Origin: Crossaster papposus
Taxonomy: Eukaryota; Echinodermata; Asteroidea; Velatida; Solasteridae
Assembly (NCBI GenBank): GCA_037893245.1
Contig: JBAIAA010000100.1
Coordinates: forward strand, 124,001-188,000
Reading direction: 5' to 3'
DNA length: 64,000 nucleotides
In this document: piece by piece, positions 1 through 12,908 of the stretch
How the letters are laid out: each line of letters starts with the position of its first letter
How positions within the stretch are numbered: position 1 is the first letter of the stretch
Translations under genes and position numbers: made by a program
Notes under the pieces: generated by a model
Database searches by the model: none
What the model saw: the letters and a program-made list of their open reading frames with translations, nothing else
Told to the model about the DNA's origin: nothing

Positions 1-3000
1 ATTTCGTGATCTGAAGGTAAATAGTGCCGAAAAGTGTTTGTAAGGCTCAATGGGCGCTATAGAGCATTTGGGAGTGTTGTAAGTCAATTTCGTGATCTGA
101 CCGTGAAAAGTGCCGAAAAGTGTTTGTTAGGCTCAATGGGCGCTATAGAGCATTTGGGAGTGTTGTAAGTCAATTTTGTGATCTGACCGTGAAAAGTGCC
201 AAAAAGTGTTTGTTAGGCTCAATGGGCGCTATAGAGCATTTGGGAGTGTTGTTAGTCAATTTCGTGATCTTACGGTAAATAGTGCCGAAAAGTGTTTGTT
301 AGGCTCAATGGGCGCTATAGAGCATTTGGGAGTGTTGTAAGTCAATTTCGTGATCTGACAGTGAAAAGTGCGGAAAAGTGTTTGTTAGGCTCAATGGGCG
401 CTATAGAGCATTTGGGAGTGTTGTAAGTCAATTTTGTGATCTGACCGTGAAAAGTGCCAAAAAGTGTTTGTTAGGCTCAATGGGCGCTATAGAGCATTTG
501 GGAGTATTGTAAGTCAATTTCGTGATCTGAAGGTAAAAAGTGCCAAAAAGTGTTTTTTACGCTCAATGGGCGCTATAGAGAATTTTGGAGTGTTGTAAGT
601 CCATTTCGTGATCTGAAGGTAAATAGTGCCGAAAAGTGTTTGTTAGGCTCAATGGGCGCTATAGAGCATTTGGGAGTGTTGTTAGTCAATTTCGTGATCT
701 GAAGGTAAATAGTGCCGAAAAGTGTTTGTTAGGCTCAATGGGCGCTATAGACCATTTGGGAGTATTGTAAGTCAATTTCGTGATCTGAAGGTAAATAGTG
801 CCGAAAAGTGTTTGTTAGGCTCAATGGGCGCTATAGAGCATTTGGGAGTGTTGTAAGTCAATTTCGTGATCTGACGGTGAAAAGTGCCGAAAAGTGTTTG
901 TTAGGCTCAATGGGCGCTATAGACCATTTTGGAGTGTTGTAAGTCCATTTCGTGATCTGAAGGTAAATAGTGCCAAAAAGTGTTTGTTAGGCTCAATGGG
1001 CTCTATAGACCATTTTGGAGTGTTGTTAGTCAATTTTGTGATCTGAAGGTAAATAGTGCCGAAAAGTGTTTGTTACGCTCAATGGGCGCTATAAACCATT
1101 TTGGAGTGTTGTAAGTCCATTTCGTGATCTGAAGGTAAATAGTGCCAAAAAGTGTTTGTTAGGCTCAATGGGCGCTATAGAGCATTTGGGAGTGTTGTTA
1201 GTCAATTTCGTGATCTGACAGTGAAAAGTGCCGAAAAGTGTTTGTTAGGCTCAATGGGCGCTATAGAGCATTTGGGAGTGTTGTAAGTCAATTTTGTGAT
1301 CTGACCGTGAAAAGTGCCAAAAAGTGTTTGTTAGGCTCAATGGGCGCTATAGAGCATTTGGGAGTATTGTAAGTCAATTTCGTGATCTGAAGGTAAAAAG
1401 TGCCAAAAAGTGTTTCTTACGCCCAATGGGCGCTATAGAGCATTTTGGAGTGTTGTAAGTCCATTTCGTGATCTGAAGGTAAATAGTGCCGAAAAGTGTT
1501 TGTTAGGCTCAATGGGCGCTATAGAGCATTTGGGAGTGTTGTTAGTCAATTTCGTGATCTGAAGGTAAATAGTGCCGAAAAGTGTTTGTTAGGCTCAATG
1601 GGCTCTATAGACCATTTTGGAGTGTTGTTAGTCAATTTCGTGATCTGAAGGTAAATAGTGCCGAAAAGTGTTTGTTAGGCTCAATGGGCGCTATAGAGCA
1701 TTTGGGAGTGTTGTTAGTCAATTTCGTGATCTGACGGTGAAAAGTGCCGAAAAGTGTTTGTTAGGCTCAATGGGCGCTATAAACCATTTTGGAGTGTTGT
1801 AAGTCCATTTCGTGATCTGAAGGTAAATAGTGCCAAAAAGTGTTTGTTAGGCTCAATGGGCGCTATAGAGCATTTTGGAGTGTTGTAAGTCCATTTCGTG
1901 ATCTGAAGGTAAATAGTGCCGAAAAGTGTTTGTTAGGCTCAATGGGCGCTATAGAGCATTTGGGAGTGTTGTTAGTCAATTTCGTGATCTGAAGGTAAAT
2001 AGTGTCGAAAAGTGTTTGTTAGGCTCAATGGGCGCTATAGACCATTTGGGAGTGTTGTAAGTCAATTTCGTGATCTGACTGTGAAAAGTGCCGAAAAGTG
2101 TTTGTTACGCTCAATGGGCGCTATAAACCATTTTGGAGTGTTGTAAGTCCATTTCGTGATCTGAAGGTAAATAGTGCCAAAAAGTGTTTGTTAGGCTCAA
2201 TGGGCGCTATAGAGCATTTGGGAGTGTTGTTAGTCAATTTCGTGATCTGACAGTGAAAAGTGCCCAAAAGTGTTTGTTAGGGCTCAATGGGCGCTATAGA
2301 GCATTTGGGAGTGTTGTAAGTCAATTTTGTGATCTGACCGTGAAAAGTGCCAAAAAGTGTTTGTTAGGCTCAATGGGCGCTATAGAGCATTTGGGAGTAT
2401 TGTAAGTCAATTTTGTGATCTGAAGGTAAATAGTGCCAAAAAGTGTTTCTTACGCTCAATGGGCGCTATAGAGCATTTTGGAGTGTCGTAAGTTCATTTC
2501 GTGATCTGAAGGTAAATAGTGCCGAAAAGTGTTTGTTAGGCTCAATGGGCGATATAGAGCATTTGGGAGTGTTGTAAGTCAATTTCGTGATCTGACGGTG
2601 AAAAGTGCCGAAAAGTGTTTGTTAGGCTCAATGGGCGCTATAGAGCATTTGGGAGTATTGTAAGTCAATTTCGTGATCTGAAGGTAAAAAGTGCCGAAAA
2701 GTGTTTGTTAGGCTCAATGGGCGCTATAGACCATTTGGGAGTGTTGGAAGTCCATTTTGTGATCTGAAGGTAAATAGTGCCAAAAAGTGTTTCTTACGCT
2801 CAATGGGCGCTATAGAGCATTTTGGAGTGTTGTAAGTCCATTTCGTGATCTGAAGGTAAATAGTGCCGAAAAGTGTTTGTTTGGCTCAATGTGCGCTATA
2901 GAGCATTTGGGAGTGTTGTTAGTCAATTTCGTGACCTGAAGGTAAATAGTGCAGAAAAGTGTTTGTTAGGCTCAATGGGCGCTATAGACCATTTGGGAGT

Positions 3001-3183
3001 GTTGGAAGTCCATTTTGTGATCTGAAGGTATATAGTGCCAAAAAGTGTTTCTTACGCTCAATGGGCGCTATAGACCATTTGGGAGTGTTGGAAGTCCATT
3101 TTGTGATCTGAAGGTAAATAGTGCCAAAAAGTGTTTCTTACGCTCAATGGGCGCTATAAACCATTCTGGAGTGTTGTAAGTCC
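1..3183 (+). repeat. Higher-order block of 37 monomers bounded by the TGTAAGG landmark
   Basis: It starts with a monomer carrying TGTAAGG in place of TGTTAGG and ends just before the next such monomer at 3184. The order of variants in the first part (ACCGTG, ATTTTG ACCGTG, CTTACGG, ACAGTG with GCGG, a TTTTTTACGC monomer with GAGAATTTT) is the same as from 5685 onward. Relative to that copy two monomers are missing near 1,030: the offset between the copies grows from 5,684 to 5,856, exactly 2 x 86. One extra G lies near 2280. The block holds no gene. Confidence 0.85.
775..860 (+). repeat. Reference monomer identical to the consensus
   Basis: This copy matches the majority base at all 86 positions as judged by eye. 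Landmarks in monomer coordinates: a GATC at 8-11; three CpG sites at 5-6, 28-29 and 55-56; a self-complementary CTATAG at 57-62; short GGG runs near 52-54 and 70-72; and the spacer AGTGTTGTAAGTCA at 73-86. Variable positions cluster at 5, 13-24, 26-29, 40-44, 55-66 and 78-86. The stretches between them, such as GTGATCT and AAGTGTTT, are nearly invariant. Invariance may reflect homogenisation or a bound protein; the sequence alone cannot tell these apart. Confidence 0.95.
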
Positions 3184-5684
3184 ATTTCGTGATCTGAAGG
3201 TAAATAGTGCCGAAAAGTGTTTGTAAGGCTCAATGGGCGCTATAGAGCATTTGGGAGTGTTGTTAGTCAATTTCGTGATCTTACGGTAAATAGTGCCGAA
3301 AAGTGTTTGTTAGGCTCAATGGGCGCTATAGAGCATTTGGGAGTGTTGTAAGTCAATTTCGTGATCTGACAGTGAAAAGTGCGGAAAAGTGTTTGTTAGG
3401 CTCAATGGGCGCTATAGAGCATTTGGGAGTGTTGTAAGTCAATTTTGTGATCTGACCGTGAAAAGTGCCAAAAAGTGTTTGTTAGGCTCAATGGGCGCTA
3501 TAGAGCATTTGGGAGTATTGTAAGTCAATTTCGTGATCTGAAGGTAAAAAGTGCCAAAAAGTGTTTCTTACGCTCAATGGGCGCTATAGAGCATTTTGGA
3601 GTGTTGTAAGTCCATTTCGTGATCTGAAGGTAAATAGTGCCGAAAAGTGTTTGTTAGGCTCAATGGGCGCTATAGAGCATTTGGGAGTGTTGTTAGTCAA
3701 TTTCGTGATCTGAAGGTAAATAGTGCCGAAAAGTGTTTGTTAGGCTCAATGGGCGCTATAGACCATTTGGGAGTATTGTAAGTCAATTTCGTGATCTGAA
3801 GGTAAATAGTGCCGAAAAGTGTTTGTTAGGCTCAATAGGCGCTATAGAGCATTTGGGAGTGTTGTAAGTCAATTTCGTGATCTGACGGTGAAAAGTGCCG
3901 AAAAGTGTTTGTTAGGCTCAATGGGCGCTATAGACCATTTGGGAGTATTGTAAGTCAATTTCGTGATCTGAAGGTAAATAGTGCCGAAAAGTGTTTGTTA
4001 GGCTCAATTGGCGCTATAGAGCATTTTGGAGTGTTGTAAGTCCATTTCGTGATCTGAAGGTAAATAGTGCCGAAAAGTGTTTGTTAGGCTCAATGGGCGC
4101 TATAGAGCATAGAGCATTTTGGAGTGTCCATAGTCCATTTCGTGATCTGAAGGTAAATAGTGCCGAAAAGTGTTTGTTAGGCTCAATGGGCGCTATAGAC
4201 CATTTGGGAGTGTTGTAAGTCAATTTCGTGATCTGACTGTGAAAAGTGCCGAAAAGTGTTTGTTAGGCTCAATGGGCTCTATAGACCATTTTGGAGTGTT
4301 GTTAGTCAATTTCGTGATCTGAAGGTAAATAGTGCCGAAAAGTGTTTGTTAGGCTCAATGGGCGCTATAAACCATTTTGGAGTGTTGTAAGTCCATTTCG
4401 TGATCTGAAGGTAAATAGTGCCAAAAAGTGTTTGTTAGGCTCAATGGGCGCTATAGAGCATTTGGGAGTGTTGTAAGTCAATTTCGTGATCTGACTGTGA
4501 AAAGTGCCGAAAAGTGTTTGTTAGGCTCAATGGGCTCTATAGACCATTTTGGAGTGTTGTTAGTCAATTTCGTGATCTGAAGGTAAATAGTGCCGAAAAG
4601 TGTTTGTTACGCTCAATGGGCGCTATAAACCATTTTGGAGTGTTGTAAGTCCATTTCGTGATCTGAAGGTCAATAGTGCCAAAAAGTGTTTGTTAGGCTC
4701 AATGGGCGCTATAGAGCATTTGGGAGTGTTGTTAGTCAATTTCGTGATCTGACAGTGAAAAGTGCCCAAAAGTGTTTGTTAGGCTCAATGGGCGCTATAG
4801 AGCATTTGGGAGTGTTGTAAGTCAATTTTGTGATCTGACCGTGAAAAGTGCCAAAAAGTGTTTGTTAGGCTCAATGGGCGCTATAGAGCATTTGGGAGTA
4901 TTGTAAGTCAATTTTGTGATCTGAAGGTAAATAGTGCCAAAAAGTGTTTCTTACGCTCAATGGGCGCTATAGAGCATTTTGGAGTGTTGTAAGTCCATTT
5001 CGTGATCTGAAGGTAAATAGTGCCGAAAAGTGTTTGTTAGGCTCAATGGGCGATATAGAGCATTTGGGAGTGTTGTAAGTCAATTTCGTGATCTGACGGT
5101 GAAAAGTGCCGAAAAGTGTTTGTTAGGCTCAATGGGCGCTATAGAGCATTTGGGAGTATTGTAAGTCAATTTCGTGATCTGAAGGTAAAAAGTGCCGAAA
5201 AGTGTTTGTTAGGCTCAATGGGCGCTATAGACCATTTGGGAGTGTTGCAAGTCCATTTTGTGATCTGAAGGTAAATAGTGCCAAAAAGTGTTTCTTACGC
5301 TCAATGGGCGCTATAGAGCATTTTGGAGTGTTGTAAGTCCATTTCGTGATCTGAAGGTAAATAGTGCCGAAAAGTGTTTGTTTGGCTCAATGTGCGCTAT
5401 AGAGCATTTGGGAGTGTTGTTAGTCAATTTCGTGATCTGAAGGTAAATAGTGCAGAAAAGTGTTTGTTAGGCTCAATGGGCGCTATAGACCATTTGGGAG
5501 TGTTGGAAGTCCATTTTGTGATCTGAAGGTATATAGTGCCAAAAAGTGTTTCTTACGCTCAATGGGCGCTATAGACCATTTGGGAGTGTTGGAAGTCCAT
5601 TTTGTGATCTGAAGGTAAATAGTGCCAAAAAGTGTTTCTTACGCTCAATGGGCGCTATAAACCATTCTGGAGTGTTGTAAGTCC
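3184..5684 (+). repeat. Higher-order block of 29 monomers bounded by the TGTAAGG landmark
   Basis: It runs from one TGTAAGG monomer to the next; its length is 29 x 86 plus 7. The extra 7 bases are a local duplication at 4104-4117. The second half repeats variants found in the first block, such as GGGCGATATAG, GTTTGGCTCAATGTGC and GGTATATAG, in the same order. It looks like a shortened version of the neighbouring 37- and 40-monomer blocks. Confidence 0.83.
4104..4117 (+). repeat. 7-bp direct duplication inside one monomer
   Basis: AGAGCAT is present twice in a row, making this monomer (4044-4136) 93 bp instead of 86. The same monomer also ends with GTGTCCATAGTCC where others have GTGTTGTAAGTCC. 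I saw no second copy of this combination in the window, so it looks like a private and recent replication-slippage event. Confidence 0.9.
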
Positions 5685-8600
5685 ATTTCGTGATCTGAAG
5701 GTAAATAGTGCCGAAAAGTGTTTGTAAGGCTCAATGGGCGCTATAGAGCATTTGGGAGTGTTGTAAGTCAATTTCGTGATCTGACCGTGAAAAGTGCCGA
5801 AAAGTGTTTGTTAGGCTCAATGGGCGCTATAGAGCATTTGGGAGTGTTGTAAGTCAATTTTGTGATCTGACCGTGAAAAGTGCCAAAAAGTGTTTGTTAG
5901 GCTCAATGGGCGCTATAGAGCATTTGGGAGTGTTGTTAGTCAATTTCGTGATCTTACGGTAAATAGTGCCGAAAAGTGTTTGTTAGGCTCAATGGGCGCT
6001 ATAGAGCATTTGGGAGTGTTGTAAGTCAATTTCGTGATCTGACAGTGAAAAGTGCGGAAAAGTGTTTGTTAGGCTCAATGGGCGCTATAGAGCATTTGGG
6101 AGTGTTGTAAGTCAATTTTGTGATCTGACCGTGAAAAGTGCCAAAAAGTGTTTGTTAGGCTCAATGGGCGCTATAGAGCATTTGGGAGTATTGTAAGTCA
6201 ATTTCGTGATCTGAAGGTAAAAAGTGCCAAAAAGTGTTTTTTACGCTCAATGGGCGCTATAGAGAATTTTGGAGTGTTGTAAGTCCATTTCGTGATCTGA
6301 AGGTAAATAGTGCCGAAAAGTGTTTGTTAGGCTCAATGGGCGCTATAGAGCATTTGGGAGTGTTGTTAGTCAATTTCGTGATCTGAAGGTAAATAGTGCC
6401 GAAAAGTGTTTGTTAGGCTCAATGGGCGCTATAGACCATTTGGGAGTATTGTAAGTCAATTTCGTGATCTGAAGGTAAATAGTGCCGAAAAGTGTTTGTT
6501 AGGCTCAATGGGCGCTATAGAGCATTTGGGAGTGTTGTAAGTCAATTTCGTGATCTGACGGTGAAAAGTGCCGAAAAGTGTTTGTTAGGCTCAATGGGCG
6601 CTATAGACCATTTTGGAGTGTTGTAAGTCCATTTCGTGATCTGAAGGTAAATAGTGCCAAAAAGTGTTTGTTAGGCTCAATTGGCGCTATAGAGCATTTT
6701 GGAGTGTTGTAAGTCAATTTCGTGATCTGAAGGTAAATAGTGCCGAAAAGTGTTTGTTAGGCTCAATGGGCGCTATAGACCATTTGGGAGTGTTGTAAGT
6801 CAATTTCGTGATCTGACGGTGAAAAGTGCCGAAAAGTGTTTGTTAGGCTAAATGGGCTCTATAGACCATTTTGGAGTGTTGTTAGTCAATTTTGTGATCT
6901 GAAGGTAAATAGTGCCGAAAAGTGTTTGTTACGCTCAATGGGCGCTATAAACCATTTTGGAGTGTTGTAAGTCCATTTCGTGATCTGAAGGTAAATAGTG
7001 CCAAAAAGTGTTTGTTAGGCTCAATGGGCGCTATAGAGCATTTGGGAGTGTTGTTAGTCAATTTCGTGATCTGACAGTGAAAAGTGCCGAAAAGTGTTTG
7101 TTAGGCTCAATGGGCGCTATAGAGCATTTGGGAGTGTTGTAAGTCAATTTTGTGATCTGACCGTGAAAAGTGCCAAAAAGTGTTTGTTAGGCTCAATGGG
7201 CGCTATAGAGCATTTGGGAGTATTGTAAGTCAATTTCGTGATCTGAAGGTAAAAAGTGCCAAAAAGTGTTTCTTACGCCCAATGGGCGCTATAGAGCATT
7301 TTGGAGTGTTGTAAGTCCATTTCGTGATCTGAAGGTAAATAGTGCCGAAAAGTGTTTGTTAGGCTCAATGGGCGCTATAGAGCATTTGGGAGTGTTGTTA
7401 GTCAATTTCGTTATCTGAAGGTAAATAGTGCCGAAAAGTGTTTGTTAGGCTCAATGGGCTCTATAGACCATTTTGGAGTGTTGTTAGTCAATTTCGTGAT
7501 CTGAAGGTAAATAGTGCCGAAAAGTGTTTGTTAGGCTCAATGGGCGCTATAGAGCATTTGGGAGTGTTGTAAGTCAATTTCGTGATCTGACGGTGAAAAG
7601 TGCCGAAAAGTGTTTGTTAGGCTCAATGGGCTCTATAGACCATTTTGGAGTGTTGTTAGTCAATTTCGTGATCTGAAGGTAAATAGTGCCGAAAAGTGTT
7701 TGTTACGCTCAATGGGCGCTATAAACCATTTTGGAGTGTTGTAAGTCCATTTCGTGATCTGAAGGTAAATAGTGCCAAAAAGTGTTTGTTAGGCTCAATG
7801 GGCGCTATAGAGCATTTTGGAGTGTTGTAAGTCCATTTCGTGATCTGAAGGTAAATAGTGCCGAAAAGTGTTTGTTAGGCTCAATGGGCGCTATAGAGCA
7901 TTTGGGAGTGTTGTTAGTCAATTTCGTGATCTGAAGGTAAATAGTGTCGAAAAGTGTTTGTTAGGCTCAATGGGCGCTATAGACCATTTGGGAGTGTTGT
8001 AAGTCAATTTCGTGATCTGACTGTGAAAAGTGCCGAAAAGTGTTTGTTACGCTCAATGGGCGCTATAAACCATTTTGGAGTGTTGTAAGTCCATTTCGTG
8101 ATCTGAAGGTAAATAGTGCCAAAAAGTGTTTGTTAGGCTCAATGGGCGCTATAGAGCATTTGGGAGTGTTGTTAGTCAATTTCGTGATCTGACAGTGAAA
8201 AGTGCCCAAAAGTGTTTGTTAGGCTCAATGGGCGCTATAGAGCATTTGGGAGTGTTGTAAGTCAATTTTGTGATCTGACCGTGAAAAGTGCCAAAAAGTG
8301 TTTGTTAGGCTCAATGGGCGCTATAGAGCATTTGGGAGTATTGTAAGTCAATTTTGTGATCTGAAGGTAAATAGTGCCAAAAAGTGTTTCTTACGCTCAA
8401 TGGGCGCTATAGAGCATTTTGGAGTGTCGTAAGTTCATTTCGTGATCTGAAGGTAAATAGTGCCGAAAAGTGTTTGTTAGGCTCAATGGGCGATATAGAG
8501 CATTTGGGAGTGTTGTAAGTCAATTTCGTGATCTGACGGTAAAAAGTGCCGAAAAGTGTTTGTTAGGCTCAATGGGCGCTATAGAGCATTTGGGAGTATT

Positions 8601-9124
8601 GTAAGTCAATTTCGTGATCTGAAGGTAAAAAGTGCCGAAAAGTGTTTGTTAGGCTCAATGGGCGCTATAGACCATTTGGGAGTGTTGGAAGTCCATTTTG
8701 TGATCTGAAGGTAAATAGTGCCAAAAAGTGTTTCTTACGCTCAATGGGCGCTATAGAGCATTTTGGAGTGTTGTAAGTCCATTTCGTGATCTGAAGGTAA
8801 ATAGTGCCGAAAAGTGTTTGTTTGGCTCAATGTGCGCTATAGAGCATTTGGGAGTGTTGTTAGTCAATTTCGTGACCTGAAGGTAAATAGTGCAGAAAAG
8901 TGTTTGTTAGGCTCAATGGGCGCTATAGACCATTTGGGAGTGTTGGAAGTCCATTTTGTGATCTGAAGGTATATAGTGCCAAAAAGTGTTTCTTACGCTC
9001 AATGGGCGCTATAGACCATTTGGGAGTGTTGGAAGTCCATTTTGTGATCTGAAGGTAAATAGTGCCAAAAAGTGTTTCTTACGCTCAATGGGCGCTATAA
9101 ACCATTCTGGAGTGTTGTAAGTCC
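5685..9124 (+). repeat. Higher-order block of exactly 40 monomers
   Basis: It is 3,440 bp, 40 x 86 with no net indel, bounded by TGTAAGG monomers at 5685 and 9125. Its first half (to about 7.3 kb) has the same monomer order as 57,754 to about 59.3 kb, apart from one missing monomer there, and as part of the block near 53.3-54.9 kb. Its end, from 7,749, is repeated almost base for base at 61,786-64,000. It is the fullest clean version of the landmark-bounded block and a useful reference for the others. Confidence 0.85.
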
Positions 9125-9963
9125 ATTTCGTGATCTGAAGGTAAATAGTGCCGAAAAGTGTTTGTAAGGCTCAATGGGCGCTATAGAGCATTTGGGAGTG
9201 TTGTTAGTCAATTTCGTGATCTTACGGTAAATAGTGCCGAAAAGTGTTTGTTAGGCTCAATGGGCGCTATAGAGCATTTGGGAGTGTTGTAAGTCAATTT
9301 CGTGATCTGAAGGTAAATAGTGCCGAAAAGTGTTTGTTAGGCTCAATGGGCGCTATAGACCATTTGGGAGTATTGTAAGTCAATTTCGTGATCTGAAGGT
9401 AAATAGTGCCGAAAAGTGTTTGTTAGGCTCAATAGGCGCTATAGAGCATTTGGGAGTGTTGTAAGTCAATTTCGTGATCTGACGGTGAAAAGTGCCGAAA
9501 AGTGTTTGTTAGGCTCAATGGGCGCTATAGACCATTTTGGAGTGTTGTAAGTCCATTTCGTGATCTGAAGGTAAATAGTGCCAAAAAGTGTTTGTTAGGC
9601 TCAATTGGCGCTATAGAGCATTTTGGAGTGTTGTAAGTCCATTTCGTGATCTGAAGGTAAATAGTGCCGAAAAGTGTTTGTTAGGCTCAATGGGCGCTAT
9701 AGAGTATTTGGGAGTGTTGTTAGTCAATTTCGTGATCTGAAGGTAAATAGTGCCGAAAAGTGTTTGTTAGGCTCAATGGGCGCTATAGACCATTTGGGAG
9801 TGTTGTAAGTCAATTTTGTGATCTGACCGTGAAAAGTGCCAAAAAGTGTTTGTTAGGCTCAATGGGCGCTATAGAGCAGTTGGGAGTGTTGTTAGTCAAT
9901 TTCGTGATCTTACGGTAAATAGTGCCGAAAAGTGTTTGTTAGGCTCAATGGGCGCTATAGAGC
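7749..9963 (+). repeat. Copy 1 of a 2,215-bp block repeated at 61,786-64,000
   Basis: Every diagnostic variant recurs at an offset of 54,037: GTGTCG at 7944 and 61,981, GTGTCGTAAGTTC near 8.42 and 62.46 kb, GACCTGAAGG near 8.87 and 62.91 kb, CAATAGGC, CAATTGGC, and GAGTATTTGGG at 9702 and 63,739. I found one difference, near 8,540 (GGTAAAAAG against GGTGAAAAG). The match stops abruptly on its left side and is cut by the window end on its right, so the real shared block may be longer. Confidence 0.88.
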
Positions 9964-10328
9964 ATTTGGGAGTGTTGTAAGTCAATTTCGTGATCTGACA
10001 GTGAAAAGTGCCGAAAAGTGTTTGTTAGGCTCAATGGGCGCTATAGAGCATTTGGGAGTGTTGTAAGTCAATTTTGTGATCTGACCGTGAAAAGTGCCAA
10101 AAAGTGTTTGTTAGGCTCAATGGGCGCTATAGAGCATTTTGGAGTGTTGTAAGTCCATTTCGAGATCTGAAGGTAAATAGTGCCGAAAACTGTTTGTTAG
10201 GCTCAATGGGCGCTATAGACCATTTGGGAGTGTTGGAAGTCCATTTTGTGATCTGAAGGTAAATAGTGCCAAAAAGTGTTTCTTACGCTCAATGGGCGCT
10301 ATAAACCATTCTGGAGTGTTGTAAGTCC

Positions 10329-12908
10329 ATTTCGTGATCTGAAGGTAAATAGTGCCGAAAAGTGTTTGTTAGGCTCAATGGGCGCTATAAACCATTTTGG
10401 AGTGTTGTAAGTCCATTTCGTGATCTGAAGGTAAATAGTGCCAAAAAGTGTTTGTTAGGCTCAATGGGCGCTATAGAGCATTTTGGAGTGTTGTAAGTCC
10501 ATTTCGTGATCTGAAGGTAAATAGTGCCGAAAAGTGTTTGTTAGGCTCAATGGGCGCTATAGAGCATTTGGGAGTGTTGTAAGTCAATTTTGTGATCTGA
10601 CCGTGAAAAGTGCCAAAAAGTGTTTGTTAGGCTCAATGGGCGCTATAGAGCAGTTGGGAGTGTTGTTAGTCAATTTCGTGATCTTACGGTAAATAGAGCC
10701 GAAAAGTGTTTGTTAGGCTCAATGGGCGCTATAGAGCATTTGGGAGTGTTGTAAGTCAATTTCGTGATCTGACAGTGAAAAGTGCCGAAAAGTGTTTGTT
10801 AGGCTCAATGGGCTCTATAGACCATTTTGGAGTGTTGTTAGTCAATTTCGTGATCTGAAGGTAAATAGTGCCGAAAAGTGTTTGTTACGCTCAATGGGCG
10901 CTATAAACCATTTTGGAGTGTTGTAAGTCCATTTCGTGATCTGAAGGTAAATAGTGCCGAAAAGTGTTTGTTAGGCTCAATGGGCGCTATAGAGCATTTG
11001 GGAGTGTTGTAAGTCAATTTTGTGATCTGACCGTGAAAAGTGCCAAAAAGTGTTTGTTAGGCTCAATGGGCGCTATAGAGCATTTGGGAGTATTGTAAGT
11101 CAATTTCGTGATCTGAAGGTAAAAAGTGCCAAAAAGTGTTTCTTACGCTCAATGGGCGCTATAGACCATTTGGGAGTGTTGGAAGTCCATTTTGTGATCT
11201 GAAGGTAAATAGTGCCAAAAAGTGTTTCTTTCGCTCAATGGGCGCTATAAACCATTCTGGAGTGTTGTAAGTCCATTTCGTGATCTGAAGGTAAATAGTG
11301 CCGAAAAGTGTTTGTTAGGCTCAATGGGCGCTATAGAGCATTTGGGAGTGTTGTAAGTCAATTTCGTGATCTGACGGTGAAAAGTGCCGAAAAGTGTTTG
11401 TTAGGCTCAATGGGCTCTATAGACCATTTTGGAGTGTTGTTAGTCAATTTCGTGATCTGAAGGTAAATAGTGCCGAAAAGTGTTTGTTACGCTCAATGGG
11501 CGCTATAAACCATTTTGGAGTGTTGTAAGTCCATTTCGTGATCTGAAGGTAAATAGTGCCAAAAAGTGTTTGTTAGGCTCAATGGGCGCTATAGAGCATT
11601 TTGGAGTGTTGTAAGTCCATTTCGTGATCTGAAGGTAAATAGTGCCGAAAAGTGTTTGTTACGCTCAATGGGCGCTATAAACCATTTTGGAGTGTTGTAA
11701 GTCCATTTCGTGATCTGAAGGTAAATAGTGCCAAAAAGTGTTTGTTAGGCTCAATGGGCGCTATAGAGCATTTTGGAGTGTTGTAAGTCCATTTCGTGAT
11801 CTGAAGGTAAATAGTGCCGAAAAGTGTTTGTTAGGCTCAATGGGCGCTATAGAGCATTTGGGAGTGTTGTTAGTCAATTTCGTGATCTGAAGGTAAATAG
11901 TGCCGAAAAGTGTTTGTTAGGCTCAATGGGCGCTATAGACCATTTGGGAGTGTTGTAAGTCAATTTCGTGATCTGAAGGTAAATAGTGCCAAAAAGTGTT
12001 TGTTAGGCTCAATGGGCGCTATAGAGCATTTGGGAGTGTTGTAAGTCAATTTTGTGATCTGACCGTGAAAAGTGCCAAAAAGTGTTTGTTAGGCTCAATG
12101 GGCGCTATAGAGCAGTTGGGAGTGTTGTTAGTCAATTTCGTGATCTTACGGTAAATAGTGCCGAAAAGTGTTTGTTAGGCTCAATGGGCGCTATAGAGCA
12201 TTTGGGAGTGTTGTAAGTCAATTTCGTGATCTGACAGTGAAAAGTGCCGAAAAGTGTTTGTTAGGCTCAATGGGCGCTATAGAGCATTTGGGAGTGTTGT
12301 AAGTCAATTTTGTGATCTGACCGTGAAAAGTGCCAAAAAGTGTTTGTTAGGCTCAATGGGCGCTATAGAGCATTTGGGAGTGTTGTTAGTCAATTTCGTG
12401 ATCTGAAGGTAAATAGTGCCGAAAAGTGTTTGTTAGGCTCAATGGGCTCTATAGACCATTTTGGAGTGTTGTTAGTCAATTTCGTGATCTGAAGGTAAAT
12501 AGTGCCGAAAAGTGTTTGTTACGCTCAATGGGCGCTATAAACCATTTTGGAGTGTTGTAAGTCCATTTCGTGATCTGAAGGTAAATAGTGCCAAAAAGTG
12601 TTTGTTAGGCTCAATGGGCGCTATAGAGCATTTGGGAGTGTTGTTAGTCAATTTCGTGATCTGACAGTGAAAAGTGCCCAAAAGTGTTTGTTAGGCTCAA
12701 TGGGCGCTATAGAGCATTTGGGAGTGTTGTAAGTCAATTTTGTGATCTGACCGTGAAAAGTGCCAAAAAGTGTTTGTTAGGCTCAATGGGCGCTATAGAG
12801 CATTTGGGAGTATTGTAAGTCAATTTTGTGATCTGAAGGTAAATAGTGCCAAAAAGTGTTTCTTACGCTCAATGGGCGCTATAGAGCATTTTGGAGTGTT
12901 GTAAGTCC
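10329..12908 (+). repeat. 30-monomer block, copy 1 of a 2,580-bp tandem duplication
   Basis: The block is repeated immediately downstream at an offset of exactly 2,580 bp (30 x 86). Rare markers confirm it: TAAATAGAGCC near 10,690 recurs near 13,270, and the GAGCAGTTGGG and CTTACGG monomers keep their places. I noticed two differences: TTTCTTTCGC near 11,228 against TTTCTTACGC, and GGGAGTG near 12,630 against GGGAGAG near 15,210. Upstream of 10,329 the monomers differ between the copies, which fixes the left edge to within one monomer. Confidence 0.93.

Noticed and set aside
45-65. Hairpin from GGCTC and GAGC flanking GGGCGCTATA
   Set aside because: The stem is only about four base pairs and is lost in the common GACC and AAACC classes; it is too weak to call a structural element.
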